From: CAJQQY01 sp964352225
Lineage (GTDB): Bacteria; Bacteroidota; Bacteroidia; Chitinophagales; Saprospiraceae
DNA length: 18,239 bases
Assembly: GCA_964352225.1 (NCBI GenBank)
Contig: CAYGRM010000102.1
Location: forward strand, 1 to 18,239
Direction: 5' to 3'
Part shown: in pieces, positions 7,229 to 14,518 of the stretch
How the letters are laid out: each line of letters begins with the position of its first letter
How positions within the stretch are numbered: position 1 is the stretch's first letter
Program-made: the position numbers and the translations under genes
Notes under the pieces: model-generated
Database searches by the model: none
What the model saw: the letters and a program-made list of their open reading frames with translations, nothing else
What the model was told of the DNA's origin: nothing

Positions 7229-8136
7229 CGCATGAAATGAATATCGAATATCCAACAAGAAATATCCAATCACGAATAAAGAAATCCGAAAAATTTTCAA
7301 AATATCTGGATATTCGATATTCATTTTTCATCATTTTACTTTTCAGTATATTTCCTTCCTGCTCTGCCAAAACTTCTTCTCCAGCTGCCGATACCTCTGG
7401 CTACAAATTAATAAAGAAAATAGATATTCAAGCTAAATGGATCGCTACCGATAAATTACAACAACTATATGTCATTACTACTGACAACGAAGTCATCAAA
7501 TATAGCCCTGAGGGGAAGGAATTATTTCGTTTTTCTAATAATATGTTGGGAGATTTGACCCACATTGACATCACAAATCCATTTAGTGTTTTATTATATT
7601 ATTCAGAATTTCTGACGGTTTACACTTTAGATCGGACATTAAATAAAACAGGTGAGTTTAGTTTATTGGACTTAAATTTAACTGATGTGGAAACGGTGGG
7701 AATGTCTAATGATAACAATGTCTGGCTCTACGATTTTGTATTTTATCGAATAAAAAAAATAAATCGTAATGGAGAAGTTCTTCGCGAAAGCATTATTAAT
7801 CTACGAAACGAATTTGAAAGTGCGTTACAACCAAACTTTATTTTAGAGCGTGACAATTGGTTATATGTCAATGATCCTAACTTGGGTATTTTAGTTTTTG
7901 ACATTTACGCTCAATACCAAAAAACCATTGACATTAAGGGTTTAAGTTATATCCAAATCATTGATAATCAGTTGATTTATAAAGAAAAAGATCAATTAAA
8001 ATCATTTAATTTAAAATCCCTTTCCACAAAAATAATAGACCTTCCCGAAGGAGTTTCCCTCGAAAATCAAATTGCGATACAGAAGAGTAAATTGTTTGTA
8101 AGGAAAAAGGATGGAGTGGAAGTGTACAGTTTTTAG
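7225..8136 (+). CDS. Probable lipoprotein with beta-propeller-like repeats
   Basis: 303 residues from ATG at 7225, or 299 from ATG at 7237. A long basic N-terminus is followed by a hydrophobic stretch (YSFFIILLFSIF) and PSC at 44-46, a plausible though non-ideal lipobox, then a Ser/Ala/Pro-rich linker. The mature part repeats short strand motifs such as EVIKYSPEGKELFRFSN, TVYTLDRTLNKTGEF and KINRNGEVLRESIINL, the pattern of NHL/six-bladed propeller proteins. I infer an outer-membrane or periplasmic propeller lipoprotein; function unknown. Codons 5-34 or so are encoded by an inverted repeat (7235-7326), and there is no later ATG before the hydrophobic segment, so the repeat appears to supply the signal peptide's n-region. 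Overlap with the LpxH-like gene suggests one operon, but not necessarily a shared function. Confidence 0.75.
   Translation: MTHEMNIEYPTRNIQSRIKKSEKFSKYLDIRYSFFIILLFSIFPSCSAKTSSPAADTSGYKLIKKIDIQAKWIATDKLQQLYVITTDNEVIKYSPEGKELFRFSNNMLGDLTHIDITNPFSVLLYYSEFLTVYTLDRTLNKTGEFSLLDLNLTDVETVGMSNDNNVWLYDFVFYRIKKINRNGEVLRESIINLRNEFESALQPNFILERDNWLYVNDPNLGILVFDIYAQYQKTIDIKGLSYIQIIDNQLIYKEKDQLKSFNLKSLSTKIIDLPEGVSLENQIAIQKSKLFVRKKDGVEVYSF
7235..7326. repeat. GAATATCGAATATCC inverted repeat inside a gene start
   Basis: Arms 7235-7254 and 7307-7326 are perfect reverse complements over 20 bp (AAATGAATATCGAATATCCA against TGGATATTCGATATTCATTT), with a 52-nt spacer that contains further AATATCCAATCACGAAT units. 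This GAATATCGAATATCC wording is one I recall as a dispersed repeat in Bacteroidota genomes (unverified). The left arm contains the second candidate ATG of the lipoprotein gene, and the right arm encodes the residues just before its hydrophobic core. Confidence 0.85.
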
Positions 8137-8153
8137 ACGCAGATTTCAGTTAG

Positions 8154-8187
8154 CAGTAGGCAGTTCACAGATTCGAACTGCCTACTG
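8154..8187. repeat. CAGTAGGCAGTTC inverted repeat between convergent genes
   Basis: Perfect 13-bp arms CAGTAGGCAGTTC (8154-8166) and GAACTGCCTACTG (8175-8187) enclose an 8-nt loop, in the 58-bp gap between the converging lipoprotein and frr genes. The unit CAGTAGGCAGT is internally repetitive and of the kind dispersed in Bacteroidota intergenic DNA. It may act as a two-way terminator, although a strong T-tract is missing on both sides. Confidence 0.75.
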
Positions 8188-8194
8188 AATACTG

Positions 8195-8758
8195 TTAAAC
8201 AGTCATAATATCTTTTTCTTTTGCTGCTACAAGTGCAGTTATTTTCTCACCATAATCATTGACTATTTTTTGAACATTATCTTCTTCCCGTTTACCTGCA
8301 TCTTCAGGAAAACCATCCTTTACTTCTTTTTTGATAATTTCAAGAATCTTGTGTCGTGCATTACGAACACTTACCCTTGCATCTTCTCCTAAAGCTTTGG
8401 CATGTTTCACAAAATCTTTTCTTCGCTCTTCTGTCAATGGTGGAATATTTATGATAATCATCTCACCATTGTTCTGAGGAGTCAATCCTAAGTTAGCTTC
8501 AAAAATCGCTTTCTCAATGGCTCCTATGACGGATTTTTCCCACGGTTGGATCGTTAAAGTTTTTCCATCCGAGGCTCCAACATTGGCAACTTGTGTTAAT
8601 GCAGTTGGAGCTCCATAATATTCCACCAAAAGTCCTTTCAACATTCCAGGGGAAGCTTTGCCTGTTCTAATTTTTGATAATTCTGAAGATAAGTGATCCA
8701 TGGCATGATCCATATTTTCCTTTGCCATTTCTAAGCCCATTTCTATTGAGTCTGACAT
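8195..8758 (-). CDS. frr: Ribosome recycling factor
   Basis: With EF-G, splits post-termination ribosomes; cytosolic and essential. 187 residues, the family norm (about 185). Conserved blocks: SELSKIRTGKASPGML (25-40) in the long helix, YYGAPTALTQVANV (47-60), the hinge and domain II segment QPWEKSVIGAIEKAI (71-85), PPLTEERRKDFVK (106-118) and RVSVRNARH (128-136), with the typical charged C-terminal helix. pyrH, which often precedes frr, is absent; 223 bp separate frr from the upstream PIN-like gene, so frr probably has its own promoter. That gap holds the small palindrome ATTGATAA-N8-TTATCAAT (8878-8901) and poly-A/T tracts, but no clear TAnnTTTG box. Confidence 0.96.
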   Translation of the reverse strand: MSDSIEMGLEMAKENMDHAMDHLSSELSKIRTGKASPGMLKGLLVEYYGAPTALTQVANVGASDGKTLTIQPWEKSVIGAIEKAIFEANLGLTPQNNGEMIIINIPPLTEERRKDFVKHAKALGEDARVSVRNARHKILEIIKKEVKDGFPEDAGKREEDNVQKIVNDYGEKITALVAAKEKDIMTV

Positions 8759-8981
8759 GATATTTCTAATTTTTTAAATTTAGTTCGGTCAAATAAAATG
8801 TTTTTTCTTAGAAAAAACAAAAAAAAACTATTCTTATTTTTATTTGAAAAAAAACTTGACCTCTTTAAAAAACCACTATTGATAAAGCATTGGTTATCAA
8901 TACATTATAAAACACTAGTTTTCTAAATCGAAAATTGGTGTAGTCTGTTTAAGATGAGAATAATTCAGGAAAGATCTACGC

Positions 8982-9671
8982 CTAAAAATGATAAGCCACT
9001 AAACTTCCTTTTACTTCAATTTCATTATTGAGCTCCATCATTTCAATAATTTCTTCTACACTTAACTTTCCACGTTCCACCAATTCTTGATTGTTGATAT
9101 GGATATAATCTCGAAGTGAAGTTATATTATAAGGACGAGTTGCGACCAATTTTAATCGATCTTTAGTTTCTCGATATGCTATTAGTGAATCTTGTTGTTC
9201 TTCCAGAGGAACCCATTCTTCTTTTTCATCAAGGTTGGCACGTTCGCCTTCATAAGTTGGACTTTTAACAGGGTTTGAAGGAACGATTATTCGACGCATT
9301 CCTTTGGGAGCTCCCGTTTTAACTCTTCTACATTTTCGTTTATCTTTCCTTAGGTAGTTGATTATGGAATCAAAAGCATCATCATCGGAAAGGATTGCAA
9401 ACTCAGTTGAAGAGTTGATTTTGAAATGCATTTTTCCCATCAAATAACAGATATGGTAATTGAGTGTGAGGTTTTTATTATTTTCTACGGGAATCCATTT
9501 TACCGCTTTTCCTAATTTCTGGAGATTCCTAACTAAGGAAAAAGGAATAAATTTATCAGAGGTATTGATCAAAATAAAGATCTTATCGCAGACGCGCTCC
9601 AATTTTTTGAACTTGACTTTTTGGATATTGTCAAAGTCCGTAAAGATGTATCTTTTTTTAAATGTGTTCAT
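8982..9671 (-). CDS. PIN/NYN-like putative ribonuclease with C-terminal winged-helix-like region
   Basis: 229 residues. The N-terminal 115 resemble a PIN/NYN nuclease fold (the PIN-like group I know as PIN_7): strand YIFTDFDNIQ with Asp12, Asp14 and Asn15, strand DKIFILINTSD, the IPFSLVRNLQKLGKAVKWIPV unit, then NLTLNYHICYLMGKM and FAILSDDDAFDSIINYLRK with Asp96-98 and Asp101. In related proteins the middle helix commonly reads like ALDFHI with an Asp; here Asn71 takes that place. A charged linker (116-170) leads to a region at 180-229 whose two helices and final strand pair (EIEVKGSLVAYHF) look like a winged helix. I infer a nucleic-acid-binding protein, nuclease activity uncertain. It has no cysteine clusters, membrane segment or evident antitoxin partner and sits between housekeeping genes. 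Confidence 0.65.
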   Translation of the reverse strand: MNTFKKRYIFTDFDNIQKVKFKKLERVCDKIFILINTSDKFIPFSLVRNLQKLGKAVKWIPVENNKNLTLNYHICYLMGKMHFKINSSTEFAILSDDDAFDSIINYLRKDKRKCRRVKTGAPKGMRRIIVPSNPVKSPTYEGERANLDEKEEWVPLEEQQDSLIAYRETKDRLKLVATRPYNITSLRDYIHINNQELVERGKLSVEEIIEMMELNNEIEVKGSLVAYHF

Positions 9672-9792
9672 AGGTAGTTTAAAAAATAAGTAGTATCAGT
9701 AACTGCAAAGTAATGTTCTAATTCAATATAATTATCTTATATAAAATAATTTCATCAATTTTGAAAAGAGTAATTTGGGGGGTGTCTGCATC

Positions 9793-9825
9793 CCTTATTT
9801 TCAATTAAAGTTAATTAAAATAAGG
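9793..9825. repeat. A/T-rich hairpin upstream of the PIN-like gene
   Basis: CCTTATTTTCAATTAA (9793-9808) and TTAATTAAAATAAGG (9811-9825) are complementary over 15 bp with a single bulged C and a 2-nt loop. It is followed on the plus strand by TCTTTTGTTTT. It could be a terminator-like or leader structure about 120-150 bp upstream of the PIN-like start. Confidence 0.5.
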
Positions 9826-9973
9826 TCTTTTGTTTTATCCAGGATACGGCAATTCTAAAGGCTAGATCTTCACTTACACAATCATAAAGCTAAAATATAA
9901 AAAAAAATACATTTATTTTATTTTTAATATTTAAAATGTTAGTATTTAGGTGAAAAGTGACTTTTTTAACGAG

Positions 9974-10011
9974 AAAACGGCTATATCTAAGTTAATAGAG
10001 ATAGCCGTTTT
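9974..10011. terminator. Terminator hairpin after the zinc peptidase gene
   Basis: AAAACGGCTAT (9974-9984) and ATAGCCGTTTT (10001-10011) form a perfect 11-bp stem with a 16-nt loop that can pair further. It lies 22 bp beyond the stop of the minus-strand zinc peptidase gene. T-rich tracts flank it on both sides (TTTTTT at 9962-9967 read as A on the minus strand; TTTTAAATTTT on the plus strand), so it could be bidirectional. Confidence 0.75.
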
Positions 10012-10032
10012 AAATTTTATGTAAAGAAAAAA

Positions 10033-10716
10033 TTATCTTCTATCTCCGCGACCTGCATATTGATAAATTAAATATAATAACATCAATACAGATGATAAGG
10101 CTGCTGCTACATAAGTCATTGCAGCCCATTTTAAAGCATCTTTTGAGCCTTCATATTCTGCACCTTGAGCAACCCCCGTTTCATCCAACCAATTCAAAGC
10201 TCTCCGGCTTGCATCAAATTCTACGGGTAATGTAACCAAACTAAATAATGCTGTGGTAGCAAATGCAATTATGGTCAATAACATCAACTGTGGAAAAGTC
10301 TCTAATAACATAAATGCAACCACCATCAATACCGATAATGCCTTGGAAGCCACATTTACAAATGGAACCAACTGCGATCGTACTTGCAACATTGGATAAT
10401 CAACATCATGTTGTACTGCATGTCCACATTCGTGTGAAGCAACTGCCGCCGCCGAAACATTTCGGCCATTATAAACATCTGGACTTAAAGAGACAGTTTT
10501 GGTTTTCGGATTGTAATGATCTGTCAACGTACCTTGCCCCTGCACCACACTAACATCATGTATATTATAATATTTAAGCATATCCTCTGCTACTTCTTTT
10601 CCTGTCAAACCACTTCTGATTCCGACTTGTTGGTATTTCGCAAATTTACTTTTAAGGGTATTTGAGACATATCCGCCGATCATAGATCCAGCACCGACGA
10701 TTGCCATATAAATCAT
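10033..10716 (-). CDS. YugP-type membrane zinc metallopeptidase
   Basis: Member of the Zn_peptidase_2 (YugP) family, an integral-membrane putative metalloprotease whose substrate I do not know. Numbered from an upstream GTG at 10731, zinc ligands are HECGH (His100, His104; catalytic Glu101) and probably Glu171 in PVEFDASRRAL, the family signature. Hydrophobic segments lie at about 6-22, 130-170 (one or two helices) and 203-225. VGIRSGLTGKEVAEDML and LSPDVYNGRNVSAAAVASHECGHAVQH are typical of the family. I prefer the ATG at 10716 (227 residues) because relatives begin directly with the first hydrophobic segment; the GTG start would add MDTNY. It lies downstream of serS but is separated from it by a strong terminator, so it probably has its own promoter. 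The C-terminus is short and basic (GRGDRR). Confidence 0.85.
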   Translation of the reverse strand: MIYMAIVGAGSMIGGYVSNTLKSKFAKYQQVGIRSGLTGKEVAEDMLKYYNIHDVSVVQGQGTLTDHYNPKTKTVSLSPDVYNGRNVSAAAVASHECGHAVQHDVDYPMLQVRSQLVPFVNVASKALSVLMVVAFMLLETFPQLMLLTIIAFATTALFSLVTLPVEFDASRRALNWLDETGVAQGAEYEGSKDALKWAAMTYVAAALSSVLMLLYLIYQYAGRGDRR

Positions 10717-10826
10717 ATAATTAGTATCCACTTCTTTGCTTTTTTTTTATAAAAAAATAGTCTTCTGATAATTTGACTTGCTTTTAGCATGAGGTCACTT
10801 GCGAGTTAATTATTTTTTATGAAAAA

Positions 10827-10866
10827 GAAAAAAAAATCCCGAATCTTCCTAAAGAAAATTCGGGAT
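10827..10866 (-). terminator. Rho-independent terminator of serS
   Basis: Read on the minus strand, ATCCCGAAT (10866-10858) pairs perfectly with ATTCGGGAT (10844-10836), and a run of nine T follows at once. It lies 23 bp after the serS stop codon and is the clearest intrinsic terminator in the window. Confidence 0.9.
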
Positions 10867-10888
10867 CGTATATTTTAAAATAAAATTT

Positions 10889-12169
10889 CTAATTAATCAT
10901 TTCAAACCTCGTATAAGGCTGCAATGCTTTTGGAATCTTAATTCCATCAGCAGTTTGATTATTTTCAAGTAAGGCAGCCACGATCCTAGCCAAAGCTAGA
11001 GCACTTCCGTTTAAAGAATGTGCTAGATGAGATTTTCCATTTTCATCTTTGAATCTCAATTTTAACCGATTGGTTTGGAAAGTCTCAAAATTTGAAACAG
11101 AACTCACTTCCAACCATCTTTTTTGCGCAGCAGAATATACTTCAAAATCAAATGTCAAAGCAGAAGTAAAGCCTAAATCACCTCCACACAATCGAAGAAT
11201 TCGAAAAGGTAATTCTAATTTTTCTAAGAGTCCTTCTACATGCTTAAGCATTCCTTCAAGTGCTTCATAAGATTTATCTGGATGTTCTATTCGGACAATT
11301 TCCACCTTATCAAATTGATGCACTCTGTTCAATCCTCGAACATGTGCCCCATAAGATCCAGCTTCTCTTCTGAAACAAGGCGTATAACCCGTCAATTTTA
11401 TGGGAAAATCATTCTCTGTAATAATCATATCTCGATACATATTGGTAATCGGAACCTCTGCGGTTGGAATCAAGTAAAGGTCATCTTTAGTAGCGTGATA
11501 CATCTGACCTTCTTTGTCTGGCAATTGACCAGTTCCGCGAGCACTTGCTTCGTTGACCAAATGAGGAGGAATGATTTCCTCATACCCCGCTGCATCTGCT
11601 TCATCCAAAAAGAAATTAATCAAAGCACGCTGCAATTTTGCACCTTTTCCTCGATAAAGAGGAAATCCAGCACCGGTAATTTTAACTCCCAATTCCATGT
11701 CAAACAAATCATACTGCTTCGCTAATTCCCAATGTGGCAATGCTTCCTCCCCCATCTCAGGTAAATCAGCACCCCATGCTTTATACACCTCATTATCTGT
11801 TTCTAATTTCCCTGCAGGAACAGAAGGATGAGGAATATTCGGAATATTTAATAATTCTACTTCTAATTGATCTTGAGCATCATTTAATTTTTGGCTCAAG
11901 TCTTTTTGTAGCGTTTTAAGTTCTGTAACATGGTTTTTTAAGGCATCCGCCTCTTCCCTTTTTCCTTGCTTGAACAAATTTCCAATTTCTTTAGAGATTC
12001 GATTCGACTCAGCCAGGGAATTATCCAATTCCGTTTGGGTACTTCTGCGAGTTTCATCAATCGCAATTACCTTATCAACAATTGCCAGATCCTCGTCGGC
12101 AAAATTTCTCGTTTTAAGACCATCAATCACACGGTCTTTGTTTTCTCTAATAAAATTGATTTGTAACAT
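10889..12169 (-). CDS. serS: Seryl-tRNA synthetase
   Basis: Charges tRNA-Ser (and the selenocysteine tRNA where present) with serine; class II synthetase, cytosolic homodimer. 426 residues, normal length. The N-terminal long coiled-coil arm that grips the tRNA variable arm spans about 30-105 (TRRSTQTELDN...LNDAQDQLEVELL). The catalytic core has TAEVP (236-240), motif 2 TPCFRREAGSYG (263-274), the serine-site segment around RLCGGDLGFTSALTFDFEVY (326-345), and motif 3 GSALALARIVAALLENNQ (388-405). It diverges from rho. A perfect -7 box lies about 160 bp upstream (12328-12335 on the minus strand), giving a leader of about 150 nt. No T-box-like structure was recognised. Confidence 0.97.
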   Translation of the reverse strand: MLQINFIRENKDRVIDGLKTRNFADEDLAIVDKVIAIDETRRSTQTELDNSLAESNRISKEIGNLFKQGKREEADALKNHVTELKTLQKDLSQKLNDAQDQLEVELLNIPNIPHPSVPAGKLETDNEVYKAWGADLPEMGEEALPHWELAKQYDLFDMELGVKITGAGFPLYRGKGAKLQRALINFFLDEADAAGYEEIIPPHLVNEASARGTGQLPDKEGQMYHATKDDLYLIPTAEVPITNMYRDMIITENDFPIKLTGYTPCFRREAGSYGAHVRGLNRVHQFDKVEIVRIEHPDKSYEALEGMLKHVEGLLEKLELPFRILRLCGGDLGFTSALTFDFEVYSAAQKRWLEVSSVSNFETFQTNRLKLRFKDENGKSHLAHSLNGSALALARIVAALLENNQTADGIKIPKALQPYTRFEMIN

Positions 12170-12327
12170 CTACTGTTTTATATTTTTAAGTAAAAAATTA
12201 AGTTAGAGGAGATACGAAAATCGAAAAAAAAAAGTTCTAAATAATAATGATTTTTATCATTTTTGAAAAAAACGTATCAATTTTCAAAAAACCACCGTAC
12301 ATTGTGGAAAACTTTTTAATCTTTTTG

Positions 12328-12335
12328 CAAAGATA
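12328..12335 (-). promoter_or_regulatory. Candidate -7 box of serS promoter
   Basis: On the minus strand this reads TATCTTTG, followed by CA..., an exact match to the Bacteroidota TAnnTTTG element. The -33 position 20 bp upstream is A/T-rich but lacks TTG. Transcription would start near 12320. Confidence 0.45.
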
Positions 12336-12338
12336 GTA

Positions 12339-12367
12339 TTTGAATCTAAAAATAAAATGTATTTTTG
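12339..12367 (+). promoter_or_regulatory. Candidate rho promoter
   Basis: TTTG (12339-12342), 17 bp, then TATTTTTG (12360-12367), followed by CGC. The -7 element matches TAnnTTTG exactly; the spacing is 2-3 bp shorter than that of the rpmH promoter. It overlaps the region just upstream of the serS -7 box, so the two divergent promoters would be back to back. Confidence 0.35.
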
Positions 12368-12651
12368 CGCTGTCAGAATTTATGCACACCTAGTAGGTTT
12401 ATTTTCTAAGCATACAAAAGAATTTCTCAAAACACCCTGTTAATAAACCAATTTACTCGTCTATCTTAAATTACCTCTTCAAAAGTTGAAAAATTCATTT
12501 AGATAGTGATAAGTGTTGATAGGTCGTTGCACCAAATTATTCCCAATATACAAGTCTGTATTTTTACCATCATAAAATTTTGATCTTGTCTGAGCTATTT
12601 CACCACTACAATTGTTTTTAATCAATTTTTATAACATTACCTTAAAAAAAA

Positions 12652-12669
12652 TAGATTTCAAAAAATCTA
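12652..12669 (+). promoter_or_regulatory. Hairpin just before the rho start codon
   Basis: TAGATTT (12652-12658) and AAATCTA (12663-12669) form a perfect 7-bp stem with a 4-nt loop, ending three bases before the rho ATG. It would occupy the ribosome's landing site and could modulate rho translation (inference); the stem is A/T-rich and weak. Confidence 0.4.
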
Positions 12670-12672
12670 CCT

Positions 12673-14397
12673 ATGAAGTACGATATATTGCAATTAAATG
12701 ACATGCTAGTTCCAGAGTTGAAAGATCTTGCAAAACAACTAGGAGTTAAGAATCTGAATAAACTGAATAAACAAGAACTGATTTATAAAATTCTTGATGA
12801 GCAAGCAGTTAGCGAAAAAGATAATGATCCCTCCGATTCTCCTTCCTCTAAGAATTCCTCACAAAATGATCCAGAAATGTCAAAAAACGAAGAAGAAAAA
12901 ACAAAAAGACGACCTCGAAAAAAGGTGAGCGTCAATGATACAAATACTCCACCACCTCCAATGTTTGAAGAACAGGAGGAGGAAGAAGATGACGAAGAGC
13001 AAGAAATGGATGCTCAAATGGATGACGAAATGGATGAAGAAATAGAGCAAGAAGTTTCTGTTAAAAAAGAAGCTTCTTCCTCAGAAGAACTTGAAAGAAA
13101 AGACAATCGTAGAAATGATCGAAATGACGGTCGTAGAAATGATCGAAATGAAGATCGAAGAAATGATCGAAATGATGATCGTAGAAATGATCAAAATGAA
13201 GATCGAAGAAATGATCGAAATGATGATAAACGTGGAAACGATAGAGCAAAAAATCCAGTATTTAATATTGAGTTAGATGGAATTATTGAAGGAGAGGGTA
13301 TCTTAGAAATGATGCCTGACGGATATGGATTCCTTCGATCTGCTGATTACAATTATTTGACATCTCCAGATGATATCTACGTTTCTCCTTCCCAAATCAA
13401 GTTATTTGGCTTACGTACAGGAGATACCGTTTGTGGAGCAATCAGACCTCCAAAGGAAGGCGAAAAATACTTTGCTTTACTTAGAGTTTCCCGAATCAAT
13501 GGACTGGAGCCTATGGATATCAGAAATCGAGTTCCATTTGATTATTTAACTCCATTATTCCCTCGAGAGAAATTTACTCTAGTTAACCCTGCCCTTGGTG
13601 GGAAAGATTATGGTAATCGAATGATTGATTTATTCACACCTATTGGAAAAGGCCAACGTGGATTGATCGTAGCACAACCTAAAACAGGTAAAACATTCTT
13701 ACTAAAAGATGTTGCCAATGCAATTGCTTCTAATCATCCTGAATGTTATATCATCGTTCTTTTGATTGATGAGCGACCTGAGGAGGTAACAGATATGAAA
13801 CGAAATGTAAAAGCAGAGGTAGTTGCTTCTACCTTTGATGAGCCTGCTGATAATCACGTACGTGTAGCTAATATTGTTTTGGAAAAAGCAAAAAGATTAG
13901 TAGAATCAGGACATGATGTAGTCGTTTTATTAGATTCGATTACACGTTTGGCTCGGGCATACAATACCGTAGCACCCGCAAGTGGAAAAGTACTTTCTGG
14001 TGGTGTCGAAGCAAATGCTTTACACAAACCTAAAAAATTCTTTGGGGCAGCTCGAAATATCGAACATGGTGGTTCAATGACCATTATTGCTACAGCTTTG
14101 GTTGATACAGGATCTAAGATGGATTTGGTTATCTTCGAAGAGTTCAAAGGTACAGGTAACATGGAATTACAATTGGATCGAGGTCTTGCCAACAAGAGAA
14201 TGTATCCAGCTATTGACTTGACTAAATCCAGTACTCGTCGGGAAGATTTATTGATGGATAGAGACTCATTGCAGCGAATGTTTGTGTTAAGAAAACATTT
14301 ATCAGATATGAAACCAGAAGAAGCAATGGATTTCTTGAGAAAGAATATGACGCATACGAGGAGTAATGATGAATTCTTAGCATCAATGAATGGATAA
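12673..14397 (+). CDS. rho: Transcription termination factor Rho with long disordered insertion
   Basis: Hexameric RNA-dependent ATPase that ends transcription and separates mRNA from polymerase. 574 residues against 419 in E. coli. Order: N-terminal helical domain (1-43, LQLNDMLVPELKDLAKQLGV), a 150-residue low-complexity insertion (44-195), the cold-shock-like RNA-binding domain (about 205-275, GILEMMPDGYGFLRS), and the ATPase with AQPKTGKT (Walker A, 334-341), VVVLLDSITR (Walker B, Asp421), the Q-loop region LSGGVEANAL (441-450), the R-loop area GSMTIIATALVDTGSKMD (467-484) and EEFKGTGNMELQLDR (489-503). The insertion is first Ser/Asn-rich, then acidic (98-127), then five eight-residue RRNDRNDD-type repeats (146-185). 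Such insertions are usual in Bacteroidota Rho, and that of Bacteroides thetaiotaomicron is reported to drive phase separation. The core is intact. Confidence 0.97.
   Translation: MKYDILQLNDMLVPELKDLAKQLGVKNLNKLNKQELIYKILDEQAVSEKDNDPSDSPSSKNSSQNDPEMSKNEEEKTKRRPRKKVSVNDTNTPPPPMFEEQEEEEDDEEQEMDAQMDDEMDEEIEQEVSVKKEASSSEELERKDNRRNDRNDGRRNDRNEDRRNDRNDDRRNDQNEDRRNDRNDDKRGNDRAKNPVFNIELDGIIEGEGILEMMPDGYGFLRSADYNYLTSPDDIYVSPSQIKLFGLRTGDTVCGAIRPPKEGEKYFALLRVSRINGLEPMDIRNRVPFDYLTPLFPREKFTLVNPALGGKDYGNRMIDLFTPIGKGQRGLIVAQPKTGKTFLLKDVANAIASNHPECYIIVLLIDERPEEVTDMKRNVKAEVVASTFDEPADNHVRVANIVLEKAKRLVESGHDVVVLLDSITRLARAYNTVAPASGKVLSGGVEANALHKPKKFFGAARNIEHGGSMTIIATALVDTGSKMDLVIFEEFKGTGNMELQLDRGLANKRMYPAIDLTKSSTRREDLLMDRDSLQRMFVLRKHLSDMKPEEAMDFLRKNMTHTRSNDEFLASMNG
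13108..13227 (+). repeat. Five 24-bp tandem repeats within rho
   Basis: Five in-frame copies of a 24-bp unit of the type CGTAGAAATGATCGAAATGA plus four bases encode residues 146-185 as RRNDRNDG, RRNDRNED, RRNDRNDD, RRNDQNED and RRNDRNDD. Copies differ at few bases, mostly GAT/GAA and CGT/CGA changes, so the array is recent or kept uniform by slippage or recombination. Confidence 0.9.
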
Positions 14398-14399
14398 TC

Positions 14400-14416
14400 A
14401 ACACTTTAAAAGTGTT
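14400..14416 (+). terminator. Weak hairpin after rho
   Basis: AACACTT (14400-14406) and AAGTGTT (14410-14416) form a 7-bp stem with a 3-nt loop, two bases after the rho stop codon. The following AATAAACC is not a T-tract, so termination here is uncertain. Confidence 0.35.
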
Positions 14417-14435
14417 AATAAACCAACCAAAATAA

Positions 14436-14466
14436 TTGTCAATTACAAAAAATAAATTTACCTTTG
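14436..14466 (+). promoter_or_regulatory. rpmH promoter (Bacteroidota type)
   Basis: TTG (14436-14438), exactly 20 bp, then TACCTTTG (14459-14466): the cleanest -33/-7 pair in the window. Transcription would start near 14473, giving a leader of about 45 nt before rpmH. Confidence 0.7.
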
Positions 14467-14518
14467 CCCCCGCTTAAGTTAAAAGCGATGATTTTTAGGT
14501 AATTTAAATAAACAAATC

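Larger units (their letters stand above)
9672..10032. other. Gap between PIN-like gene and yugP-type gene
   Basis: 361 bp without a supportable gene. It holds the yugP-side terminator (9974-10011), a strong A/T hairpin (9793-9825) and a poor -7-like site for the PIN-like gene (minus-strand TTACTTTGC around 9705-9713, without a matching -33). GGGGGGTGTCTGCATCCC just before the A/T hairpin could itself fold into a small stem. The stretch from 9830 to 9960 shows nothing else. Confidence 0.4.
12170..12672. other. Divergent serS/rho intergenic region
   Basis: 503 bp with no supportable gene. On the minus strand TATCTTTG (12335-12328) is a perfect -7 match for serS, though no TTG is at the right distance. 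On the plus strand TATTTTTG (12360-12367) with TTTG 17 bp earlier (12339-12342) is a candidate rho promoter; it would give a rho leader of about 300 nt. The leader has no long ORF. A hairpin (12652-12669) lies just before the rho start. Confidence 0.5.

Noticed and set aside
129..9671. Toxin-antitoxin or anti-phage system built on the PIN-like protein or the small membrane protein
   Set aside because: Neither has a partner gene, and both sit singly among housekeeping genes without mobility signs or base-composition shift.
11240..11725. A 161-codon plus-strand open frame opposite serS
   Set aside because: It lies wholly inside serS, whose motifs are all in the minus frame, and the translated product has no recognisable domain or coherent composition.
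12170..12320. Riboswitch or T-box in the serS leader
   Set aside because: No specifier loop, T-box sequence or terminator/antiterminator pair was visible, and T-boxes are not typical of Bacteroidota.
13108..13227. Possible CRISPR-like array
   Set aside because: The 24-bp units are contiguous without spacers, are in frame with rho, and no cas gene is nearby.
13061..13276. Repetitive open frames on both strands within rho (His/Asp/Phe-rich minus-strand and Met/Glu/Ile-rich plus-strand products)
   Set aside because: They are by-products of the 24-bp tandem repeat, whose period is a multiple of three and keeps all frames open; Rho is clearly the real product.
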